Source of the DNA: Vulcanimicrobiota bacterium
GTDB taxonomy: Bacteria > Vulcanimicrobiota > Vulcanimicrobiia > Vulcanimicrobiales > Vulcanimicrobiaceae
DNA length: 64,000 nt
Direction: 5' to 3'
Assembly (NCBI GenBank): GCA_030041225.1
Contig: JASHOG010000130.1
Location: 1-64,000, forward strand
Part shown: piece by piece, positions 43,636 to 50,973 of the stretch
Numbering within the stretch: the stretch's first letter is position 1
Layout of the letters: every line of letters starts with the position of its first letter
Notes under the pieces: generated by a model
Database searches by the model: none
Told to the model about the DNA's origin: nothing
The model's input: only the letters and a program-made list of their open reading frames with translations
Program-made: the position numbers and the translations under genes

Positions 43636-44205
43636 ATGAAGCGTATTCTTCCGAGGCTCGTCGCGGCACTCGCGATGGTCACAATGACGCTCGCAACAGC
43701 GAGCGCCGATCCCTATTCGGACCTGAAACAGTCGGAGAAGAAGTTCTACGCGCTGAAAACGTGGCATGCGACTTTGACGACGGCGGGTCAGACGTTCTCG
43801 ATGGACTTCGTTTCACCCGACAGAATGCGCGAGGTGATGTCCCGCGGTATGGCCTTGACGGTCATTGGGCGGAGCGGTTGGATGCAAGTCGGCGGACAGA
43901 CACACCCGTTACCGCCGCCGATGATGGCGATGTTTCAGTCGCGAGTTCAAACAATTCGCACGCTGGGCTTGGAGGGCGACCTCGCAAAGAACTACACGGT
44001 CACGTTTACGGGTATGCGAACTCTGAACGGCATGGCGACACGCACCTACCACTTGGTGAAGAAGAGCGACCGTCGCTACACGATCGACTGGTGGATATCG
44101 ACCGTGACCAACCTACCGTTAGAGGCGCTCGTCAACGTCGACGGCAAAGCGGCGACAATCCTCTACTCCGCCTTCAACTCAGCGATAACCATCTCAGGCC
44201 CGTAA
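43636..44205 (+). CDS. LolA-like periplasmic protein
   Basis: A signal peptide (MKRILPRLVAALAMVTMTLATASA) and a 165-residue mature domain resembling outer-membrane lipoprotein carrier proteins: FYALKTWHATLTTAGQTF, FVSPDRMREVM, then TYHLVKKSDRRYTIDWWIS and LPLEALVNVDGKAATILYS. A role in lipoprotein or lipid transfer is possible; many such relatives have no known function. The ribosome-binding site GAGGAGGAG precedes ATG 43636. Confidence 0.68.
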   Translation: MKRILPRLVAALAMVTMTLATASADPYSDLKQSEKKFYALKTWHATLTTAGQTFSMDFVSPDRMREVMSRGMALTVIGRSGWMQVGGQTHPLPPPMMAMFQSRVQTIRTLGLEGDLAKNYTVTFTGMRTLNGMATRTYHLVKKSDRRYTIDWWISTVTNLPLEALVNVDGKAATILYSAFNSAITISGP

Positions 44206-44219
44206 GGCACGCCGTTGCT

Positions 44220-44359
44220 CGAAAAGTTCCATGGCCGAACCGCTGCTCGCTCGCCATCCTAGCTCGCTCGCGCTACGCACTTTTTTGGAAAAACGAAGTT
44301 TTGAAGTTCACATCCTGTGAAGTCCAAAAAAGTTGCAGTTTCCTCCACGGAACTTTTCG
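44220..44359. repeat. Nested inverted repeats between the LolA-like gene and tRNA-Ser
   Basis: Three nested pairs: CGAAAAGTTCC (44220-44230) with GGAACTTTTCG (44349-44359), CTTTTTTGGA (44280-44289) with TCCAAAAAAG (44323-44332), and TTCACA (44307-44312) with TGTGAA (44316-44321). The middle hairpin has T-rich and A-rich arms, so it could act as a bidirectional terminator for the convergent genes. The outer arms also suggest a mobile-type palindrome. Confidence 0.65.
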
Positions 44360-44391
44360 GGCACCGGTGTGCGCGACTCGCACGAGTGATC

Positions 44392-44479
44392 CGGAGAGGG
44401 GGAGATTCGAACTCCCGAGAGGCTTATCACCTCTGCTCGCTTTCCAAGCGAGTGCATTCAACCGCTCTGCCACCTCTCC
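44392..44479 (-). tRNA. tRNA-Ser(GGA)
   Basis: On the minus strand the 88-base molecule begins GGAGAGGTGGCAGAGCGGTT. It has the seven-base acceptor stem GGAGAGG/CCTCTCC, an anticodon stem CTCGC/GCGAG with loop TTGGAAA (anticodon GGA, reading UCC/UCU), a long class II variable arm and a GGGAG TTCGAAT T arm. The 3' CCA is not encoded. It begins one base after the stop of the EAL gene. Confidence 0.95.
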
Positions 44480-44480
44480 C

Positions 44481-45263
44481 CTAGCTCTTGAAGACGAGAC
44501 CGCCCTTGTGGTACTGCGCGAAGAGCATCTCGAACTCATCCGACGGAAGCGGACGGCCGAAGAGGAAGCCTTGCGCGAGTTCGCACTCGCACTCGCGTAG
44601 AAACTCCGCCTGCGCGTCGGTCTCGACGCCTTCGGCCTGAACGCGCAGCCCGAGCGCGTGCGCCATCGCAATGATTGCGGAGACGATCGCGAGATCGTTG
44701 CCGTCGTTCGGGATATCGCGCACGAAGCTCTTGTCGATTTTTAGCTTGTCGATCGGGAAGCGCTTCAAGTGCGAGAGCGAGGAGTAACCGGTGCCGAAGT
44801 CGTCGAGTGCGAGCGCGATGCCGAGATTCTTGAGCTGCCGCATGATACCGATGGAATCGTCCGCATTCGTCATGGCGACCGTCTCGGTGATCTCGAACTC
44901 GAGGCTCGCGGGATCGTACTGCACGGTACGCAAGATGTTCTCAATCGAGCGCACAAGGTTGTAGTGCACGAACTGCCGTGCCGAGAGATTGACTTCGAGA
45001 AGAATGGGCGCGCTGAACTTGCGCTGCCAGATGTGAACCTGCTCCGTGGCGGTCTTGAGCACCCACTCGCCGAGCTGAACGATAAAGCCGGATGCTTCAG
45101 CTTGCGGTATAAAGACATCGGGTGGGGTGAACTGGTTATCGCCGTGCGGCCAGCGACAGAGTGCCTCGCAGCCGATGATCTCCCCGGTTTGCAAGTCCAC
45201 GACGGGCTGGTAAAAAACGAGGAACTCATTGTTGACCAGCGCGTTTGCGAAGCGCCGGTGCAT
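44481..45263 (-). CDS. EAL-domain cyclic di-GMP phosphodiesterase
   Basis: A free-standing EAL domain of 260 aa. Catalytic features are intact: CEALCRW (EAL motif), LEVNLSARQF (Asn), LEFEITETVAM (Glu), LDDFGTGYSSLSHL (DDFGTG loop), LKIDKSFVRDI (Lys) and QAEGVET (Glu), QGFLFGRP. It should hydrolyse c-di-GMP to pGpG, and the type IV pilus system may be an output. The frame stays open upstream of ATG 45263 through RLSYRQP, but no canonical start is present there. It has no sensor domain. Its stop is one base before tRNA-Ser. Confidence 0.92.
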   Translation of the reverse strand: MHRRFANALVNNEFLVFYQPVVDLQTGEIIGCEALCRWPHGDNQFTPPDVFIPQAEASGFIVQLGEWVLKTATEQVHIWQRKFSAPILLEVNLSARQFVHYNLVRSIENILRTVQYDPASLEFEITETVAMTNADDSIGIMRQLKNLGIALALDDFGTGYSSLSHLKRFPIDKLKIDKSFVRDIPNDGNDLAIVSAIIAMAHALGLRVQAEGVETDAQAEFLRECECELAQGFLFGRPLPSDEFEMLFAQYHKGGLVFKS

Positions 45264-45291
45264 TGGCTGGCGGTAGCTCAGACGCTGCTCC

Positions 45292-46176
45292 CTAGACTCC
45301 GGCTGGGTGCCAGATCGTCTTGATTTCCGAGAAAGCTTCGATCTCGCTCAGGCTTTGCGCGTCGGGCGAGAACCATTCTTCAATGGTGCGCACCGAGCGC
45401 GGACGGGTACGCTTCACGTTCTCGGCTGCCTCGTTCTCGATCTCCGCGGCGAGTTCGCGCTCCGTCTCGTCGTACGTAATCGCGTTGACGTCCATGTGCT
45501 TCGCGAGCACGGGGCCGACCTCGGCGCGCGAGCCGGTCAGGAGGTTGATGACACCCGCCGGTAGATCGCTTGTTGCGACTGCCTCGGCGAAGACCACGGC
45601 CGTACGCGGATCTGTTTGCGAAGCCATGACGACGACCGCATTTCCCGCGACGACCGGCGGTAAGACCACAGAGACGAGGCCCAAGAGCACCGGCGCATCG
45701 GGAGCGAGGACGGCGACGACACCCGTCGGCTCCGGGGTCGAAAAGTTGAAGTGTGGACCGCCGACCGGATTGCGCGTGGAGAGGAGCGCCGCGTACTTAT
45801 CGCACCAGCCGGCGTACCATATGGCACGATCGATCGCGGCCGTCACCTCGGCGCTCGCGGCCGCCTCGTCGCAGTCGGTGCCCTGCTGGACGCGCTCGGT
45901 GAGCTCGGCACGCCGCGCCTCCATCATCTCGGCAAGGCGGTAGAGTACGAGGCCGCGTCCACCGGGGGGCATCTTCCACCAGACCTGCTGGCCGGCTCGC
46001 GCTGCGACCACCGCATCGCGAGCATCCTTGCGGGAAGCCCGAGCGATGTTCGCGGCAAACTCCTCGCCGTCGCGAAGCGGGTCGCTCCGCCCCGACTCCG
46101 AGCGCACGAACGCGCCGTTGATGAAGAGCTTGTACATCTTGCGGACGGGGAGGCGAATGTCGCCGTTCTTGGACAC
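45292..46176 (-). CDS. Aldehyde dehydrogenase homologue lacking the catalytic domain
   Basis: A 294-residue protein similar to the NAD-binding half of aldehyde dehydrogenases: YKLFINGAFVRSESGRSD, VVAVLAPDAPVLLGLVSVVLP, and DLPAGVINLLTGSRAEVG. The catalytic cysteine/GQ-C region and oligomerisation domain are missing, and the sequence ends with IKTIWHPAGV. It resembles the second, non-catalytic ALDH found next to deoC and a normal ALDH in other bacteria, and in ALDH16-type proteins. Those partners lie here about 7 kb away (52576-54953). It is probably a structural partner rather than an enzyme. Confidence 0.78.
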   Translation of the reverse strand: MSKNGDIRLPVRKMYKLFINGAFVRSESGRSDPLRDGEEFAANIARASRKDARDAVVAARAGQQVWWKMPPGGRGLVLYRLAEMMEARRAELTERVQQGTDCDEAAASAEVTAAIDRAIWYAGWCDKYAALLSTRNPVGGPHFNFSTPEPTGVVAVLAPDAPVLLGLVSVVLPPVVAGNAVVVMASQTDPRTAVVFAEAVATSDLPAGVINLLTGSRAEVGPVLAKHMDVNAITYDETERELAAEIENEAAENVKRTRPRSVRTIEEWFSPDAQSLSEIEAFSEIKTIWHPAGV

Positions 46177-46354
46177 GGGAACGAGCTACGACGCGGTGTG
46201 GGATGAGACCTAGCTGGGATACGGCGCTCGGAGAGCTCACGGTGCAGAGCGACCGCCGACGCAAGGGACGATAGACCCTACGCGTTTCGGGACCTTCTCC
46301 CCGATTTTGATCCAAACATAACAGCGCAGTACACGCGTCGGCTAGACTCGACGC

Positions 46355-47143
46355 ATGGCTGTGCTCGCGCCGTCTCGGCACCTCGGCACAAACCTGAGCC
46401 TCGAGCTCTGGTTTCGTTACCTCAATGTCGTTCACGCACTGGCGACTGAGGTCCAGCGCTTCATCTCGAGCCTCCACCTGGGCGTCGCGATCATGCTCGC
46501 GACCGAGGCACAGTACCTGCACGCCCTGCCCATTCTCAGCTCGGTCAGCTCGCGACTGTTGCTCGGGGCAATTCTCTTCTTCGGATATGCGGGGTGGACG
46601 ACGGTTCCGGCGCTGCACCGTGCCTACGCCGTGTTCGTCGCGGCGCACATCGTGCCGAAGGGCGACGCGTACAGCGTCATAGAGGTGCACAGCGCGACGA
46701 TGGCGCCTGCGATCGCCAACGGTTCACTCGTCCTTGTAGATTTCGACGCCTACCGTCACAGCGCGCCGCGGATCGGCGATGTCGTCGGCATCGACCTCCC
46801 GCGCGGGGCGTACCTGAAGCGCATCGTCGCGCTTCCCGGCGACCGCTTTGAAGTGAGCGGCCTCGGGGTCTTCACGAACGGAAGCAAACCTCGCGGATGG
46901 CACAATCGCTTCTATCCCGACTACACGTTAGATGTGGCGGACGACACCTTCGAGGTGAACGGTGTGCCGATCGATCGCAGCATCGCGAACGTTCCGATAC
47001 CTTCGGCATGGAGCGATCCATCGCGCCTACCGCGAAACTGCTACGTTGTGCTCGGCGACAACATCAACGACTCGGAAGACTCGCATGTCTTCGGCTGCGT
47101 CCCTCGCAGCGGGATCATCGGTAAGGTGCTGCGCGTCCTTTAG
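46355..47143 (+). CDS. Signal peptidase I-like (S26) protein with Thr at the nucleophile position
   Basis: A 262-residue protein with one membrane segment (about 66-85) and S26 boxes: HSATMAPAI (residues 112-120), VDFDAYRHSAPRIGDVVG, YLKRIVALPGDRF (general base Lys 155), and VLGDNINDSEDSHVFGCV. The nucleophile position, normally Ser before Met, is Thr 115; a Ser lies two residues earlier. It may still act as a peptidase with Thr, or be inactive. The start is uncertain: no clear ribosome-binding site precedes ATG 46355. The 178 bases upstream contain no other gene. Confidence 0.8.
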   Translation: MAVLAPSRHLGTNLSLELWFRYLNVVHALATEVQRFISSLHLGVAIMLATEAQYLHALPILSSVSSRLLLGAILFFGYAGWTTVPALHRAYAVFVAAHIVPKGDAYSVIEVHSATMAPAIANGSLVLVDFDAYRHSAPRIGDVVGIDLPRGAYLKRIVALPGDRFEVSGLGVFTNGSKPRGWHNRFYPDYTLDVADDTFEVNGVPIDRSIANVPIPSAWSDPSRLPRNCYVVLGDNINDSEDSHVFGCVPRSGIIGKVLRVL

Positions 47144-47859
47144 CGACGGCTGACCGTGACGTCGCCGAAGATCGTCGAGAGCCTGACGTCGGCTGAACCG
47201 ATGGGGATCGAGGAAACACCGTCGACGTCGCCCGCTATCGTATGGGTCTGCACATCGGCGTGAAAGCCTTGCGGTACGGCGAGGCGTATATCCCCAAACC
47301 TCGTGCCGAGTGCGAGCGTACGACCCAGCCAGGCCGAACCTAGGTATGTGGTAACATCCCCTTGCTGCGAGTTCGCATCGACGTCCGATGAGGCGTCGCG
47401 AATCGTGACGTCGCCGTTCGTCGTCCTTGCCTCCACCGCTGCTTCGGCTCCGATAATGGTTACGTCGCCGTTCACGGCAGTCACCGATACGCGCATCGCC
47501 CTCGGGTAGAGAATGTCATAGTCGACGCCGCAGTTCTGAATGCTCCAGAACGCGATGCCGGTACGGTTGCACTCGGAGGCTACGATCGCGGTGTCTCCGT
47601 TGCGTGAGATCTCGACGCTGTCTTTGGGAAGGGTCGCCGGGTCGTTTGTCTCGATACGCGCGCGTATCTCGATCGCCCGGACCGCAGCGCCGGACACACG
47701 AATGTCGCCGTTCTCGCCCTCGACCTGCAACGCCCGAAGCCCGGTCGCAGCCAACTGCGAGGCATAGTTTCTGTGAAACGAGTCGAGGTTCAGGTCGGCG
47801 ACACATGCGGTAACGAGGCACAGCATGCTGCAGGCGGCTACGGTGACGGAAGGTCGCAT
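47140..47859 (-). CDS. DUF4097-like beta-repeat lipoprotein
   Basis: A lipoprotein signal with lipobox LVTAC near residue 19, then repeated short beta strands of the form NGDVTI (VNGDVTIIG, TNGDVTIRD, QQGDVTTYL, IFGDVTVSRR). This is the adhesin-like, single-stranded beta-helix pattern of DUF4097 proteins. The function is unknown; DUF4097 proteins often accompany stress or envelope regulators. It converges with the signal peptidase gene by four bases. Confidence 0.78.
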   Translation of the reverse strand: MRPSVTVAACSMLCLVTACVADLNLDSFHRNYASQLAATGLRALQVEGENGDIRVSGAAVRAIEIRARIETNDPATLPKDSVEISRNGDTAIVASECNRTGIAFWSIQNCGVDYDILYPRAMRVSVTAVNGDVTIIGAEAAVEARTTNGDVTIRDASSDVDANSQQGDVTTYLGSAWLGRTLALGTRFGDIRLAVPQGFHADVQTHTIAGDVDGVSSIPIGSADVRLSTIFGDVTVSRR

Positions 47860-47896
47860 GCCATCGATACGAGCCGGCAGGAAGGAATGTTTCGGG

Positions 47897-49351
47897 CTAC
47901 TGCCCTTGCGCGAGCGAGAAGCCTCTCGTCCCGTCGAAGGTGTAGAGCCCCTCGCTTTTCACGACGTCGAAGCCGGCAGCATCGAGCGCGGAGACGATGT
48001 GCACTGCGTCCTTGGTGGAGAACTGATCGCCGGTGCGCTCGAAGCGACAGGACCAGTGGTCGCTCCAGAACGTGTCCGGGTCGCCGTTGGGCCACACCTT
48101 CGTGCCGCGGTTCGCGATGACGGTCAGCTTCACGCCGGGGATCGCGAGCGCGTTGATCCTCGCGGCGATTGCGTCGGGGTTGCCGCCGGGAAGGTCGATG
48201 AAAAGGTCGACGCCGACGTGCTCCTTGCGGGGGCGCGACGGCGCCGGCTGAACGTCAAGGCGCATCTCGGCTCGTTTTGCGTATCGCACGGCGTGGAGGT
48301 GCTGCGGCTCTTGACCAAGGCGGGCGATCACCGCATCGGCAAACTCGCGCGTGCCGACCTTCTGCTTCGAGATGTGCTCGTCGTAGATGTCGTATGTGTG
48401 CACGCCGTCCTCGATCGTGCGCAGCCACGCGTTGTGAACGCGTTCGGCGATCTCGCCTTGACCGATGTGCGAGAGCATGAGCAGCGCGCCGTGCAAGAGG
48501 CCCGAAGGGTTCGCGAGGTTCTGCCCCGCGCGGCGCGGCGCGGAGCCGTGGATCGCTTCGAACATCGAACAGTGATCGCCGATATTCGCAGAGCCTGCGA
48601 GACCGACGGAGCCGGTCATCTGCGCGGCAACGTCTGAGAGCACGTCGCCGTAGAGATTCGGCATCACGAGGACGTCGAACGCCTCCGGCGTGTCGACCAT
48701 TTTGGCCGAGCCGATGTCGACGATCCAGTGCTCGTTCTCGATGTCGGGATACTCCTTTGCGAGCTCATCGAAGATCTTGTGGAAGAGGCCGTCGGTCATC
48801 TTCATGATGTTGTCCTTCGTGAAGCACGTCACTTTCTTGCGCGTGTGCGCGCGTGCGTACTCGAAGGCGTAGCGAATGACCCTCTCGCTCCCAGGGCGAG
48901 AGATGAGCTTGAGGCACTGCACGACGTCTTGCGTCTGACGATGCTCGATGCCGCCGTAGACGTCTTCCTCGTTCTCGCGCACAATCACGAGGTTCATGTT
49001 GGGGTTCTTCGTGGCGACGTAGGGATGGAGAGAGGCGCACGGGCGAACGTTCGCGTACATGCCGAGGGTCTTACGGACCGTGACGTTGAGGCTCTTGAAA
49101 CCGCCTCCTTGCGGCGTCGTAATCGGCGCCTTCAGAAATACCTTCGTGCGCCGCAGCGACTCCCAGGACTGCGGTTCGATCCCGCTCTGCAAGCCGCGAT
49201 TGTAGATCGACTCGCCAATCTCGATCTGCTCGATGTCGAGCAACGCTCCGGCCTCGTGCAGGACGCGCAGCGTCGCGTCCATGATCTCCGGCCCGATGCC
49301 GTCGCCATACGCGACGGTGATCGGCGTCTTCTTTTCCGCTACAACTGCCAT
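47897..49351 (-). CDS. icd: Isocitrate dehydrogenase, long form
   Basis: It oxidises isocitrate to 2-oxoglutarate. The 484-residue protein has the beta-decarboxylating dehydrogenase core: VAYGDGIGPEIMDATLR, RENEEDVYGGIEH, CFTKDNIMKMTDGLF, FDVLVMPNLYGDVLSDVAAQ and the nucleotide site EAIHGSAPRRAGQNLANPSG. A C-terminal extension of about 150 residues follows, as in the long Thermus-type enzyme. I chose ATG 49351 (MAVVAEKKTP); another in-frame ATG is five codons upstream. Cofactor preference is not settled from sequence. It is the last gene of the leftward run from hppD. Confidence 0.9.
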   Translation of the reverse strand: MAVVAEKKTPITVAYGDGIGPEIMDATLRVLHEAGALLDIEQIEIGESIYNRGLQSGIEPQSWESLRRTKVFLKAPITTPQGGGFKSLNVTVRKTLGMYANVRPCASLHPYVATKNPNMNLVIVRENEEDVYGGIEHRQTQDVVQCLKLISRPGSERVIRYAFEYARAHTRKKVTCFTKDNIMKMTDGLFHKIFDELAKEYPDIENEHWIVDIGSAKMVDTPEAFDVLVMPNLYGDVLSDVAAQMTGSVGLAGSANIGDHCSMFEAIHGSAPRRAGQNLANPSGLLHGALLMLSHIGQGEIAERVHNAWLRTIEDGVHTYDIYDEHISKQKVGTREFADAVIARLGQEPQHLHAVRYAKRAEMRLDVQPAPSRPRKEHVGVDLFIDLPGGNPDAIAARINALAIPGVKLTVIANRGTKVWPNGDPDTFWSDHWSCRFERTGDQFSTKDAVHIVSALDAAGFDVVKSEGLYTFDGTRGFSLAQGQ

Positions 49352-50973
49352 TGCTGAGCGTTCCATCCTTCGCTGATGCCGTTGGGCGTGAAGTTTTGAA
49401 GCTGCAGGGCATGCGTGTAGCGCATCGGCTGATCCATGATGAACACGCCGGGCGCGTCTTGCAGCAGCAGAGCCTGGATCTGCGCGTACGCGCGCTTGCG
49501 CGCGGCGCGGTCGAATGTCGAGAGCGCGCGCGCTTGGAGCGCATCCATCTGCTGCGAGCAGTAGCGGGAGACGTCGTTTCCGTTCGGCGGAATGGCGGCA
49601 CACGTCCAGTTGGACGAGTCGTCGGGGTCGGTTCCCGATATCCACGCATAGAGCGTCATGTCGAACTTGCCGCCGTTGAGAATGCCTCCGTTTTCGGCGG
49701 ACATGTAGAGGGTCGCGTAGGCGTAGCTTTTCAGCTGCACACCGACGCCGACACGCCGAAGCATCTGCTGAACTTCCTCGGCGATGTTCTGCGCGCTGGC
49801 GCTCCCCTGCCCGTAGACGAGCTGCAGCACGAGCGGCGTGCCGTTCTTCTCGCGGATTCCGTCCGGACCGGTATGCCAGCCGGCCGCCTCGAGCATAGCG
49901 GCCGCCTTCGTCGGATCGTAGGGAGTTGGTTTGAGCGTTGCGTCGTACGCCCACGAAAAAGGCGTGAGATCGGCGACGGCGAGCTGCGCGGTGCCGTATT
50001 CGGTGTCGCGGATGATGCTCTTCGAGTCAACCGCGTAGACGAGCGCGCGCCGCACGTCAACGTCATCCAGCGGCACACGCGCCGTGTTGAAGAGAATCGC
50101 GACGTAGGAGGGAGCGCTGACAAGGTCTCCGGTGAGGCCGGGGGCGGACTCCATGATGTGATAACTGAGCGACGTCACTTCGAACTCCACATCGGCCTCG
50201 TGAGACTCGAGGAGCGTCTGCGCGGTATTTTGATCGGGCACAATGAGAATCGTCAACTGCGAGATATGCGGTGCACCGCGGAAGTAGTGCGGGTTTGCAT
50301 CGAGGACGATCTCCTCCCCGCGCTCCCAGCGTGCGAATCGGAACGGTCCAGTGCCGATCGGCGCGGCGTTGAACGGGATCTGATTGAGATTCTGATATTG
50401 CGCCAGGAGATGCGCCGGCAGAATGCGATACGGCGTGTCGCTCTCGGAGAAGAAGGTATCGACTTCCGGTGGATAGACACGCTCCATGTGGAGCACGACC
50501 GTATAGTTGTCCGGGGTATCGATCGACCGTACGACCGTGTAGCCTTTCCGGGAGACCACGTTGTTATTCGGATTCATGATGGCCTGCCACGAGAACTTGA
50601 CGTCACGGCTCGTAAAGGGCACCCCGTCGTGCCACGTAACGCCGTGACGCAGGTGATACGTGATCGTCAGGCCGTTCTTGCTGATGCCGCCGTTCTTCAC
50701 GCTGGGCACAACCGCGGCGAGGTCGGGAACCTCGTTACCGTGGTTATCGATCGTGACAAGCTCGTCGAAGATGAGCCCATCCACCGCAGACTCGATTTGG
50801 TTTTGCGAAAGAATTGGGTTGAGCGTCGTGAGATCGATGGGAACGATGATGCGGAGGTCGCTCCCGCCGGCGGTGGTCGTGCTCGTCGTGGTTCGCGCGC
50901 ACCCGGCGACGACGAGCATGGTGGCGAGCGCGACGAGGAGCGCCCGCAGCGCTCCCAGCTTTAGATGCTCCAT
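49339..50973 (-). CDS. Oligopeptide ABC transporter substrate-binding lipoprotein 1
   Basis: A 544-residue family 5 (SBP_bac_5) solute-binding protein. Lipobox LVVAGC follows a signal segment. Core features are NPILSQNQIESAVDGLIFDE, the GVTWHDGVPFTSRDVKFSW strand and PIGTGPFRFARWERG. It probably captures peptides or related compounds; no permease or ATPase gene lies in the window. It is a close paralogue of the gene upstream (same ends, NGISEGWNAQ). I chose ATG 50973; ATG 50988 is possible. Confidence 0.9.
   Translation of the reverse strand: MEHLKLGALRALLVALATMLVVAGCARTTTSTTTAGGSDLRIIVPIDLTTLNPILSQNQIESAVDGLIFDELVTIDNHGNEVPDLAAVVPSVKNGGISKNGLTITYHLRHGVTWHDGVPFTSRDVKFSWQAIMNPNNNVVSRKGYTVVRSIDTPDNYTVVLHMERVYPPEVDTFFSESDTPYRILPAHLLAQYQNLNQIPFNAAPIGTGPFRFARWERGEEIVLDANPHYFRGAPHISQLTILIVPDQNTAQTLLESHEADVEFEVTSLSYHIMESAPGLTGDLVSAPSYVAILFNTARVPLDDVDVRRALVYAVDSKSIIRDTEYGTAQLAVADLTPFSWAYDATLKPTPYDPTKAAAMLEAAGWHTGPDGIREKNGTPLVLQLVYGQGSASAQNIAEEVQQMLRRVGVGVQLKSYAYATLYMSAENGGILNGGKFDMTLYAWISGTDPDDSSNWTCAAIPPNGNDVSRYCSQQMDALQARALSTFDRAARKRAYAQIQALLLQDAPGVFIMDQPMRYTHALQLQNFTPNGISEGWNAQQWQL

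Noticed and set aside
49351-50964. 537-residue frame on the plus strand
   Set aside because: Antisense of the peptide-binding lipoprotein; no start context and no recognisable motif.
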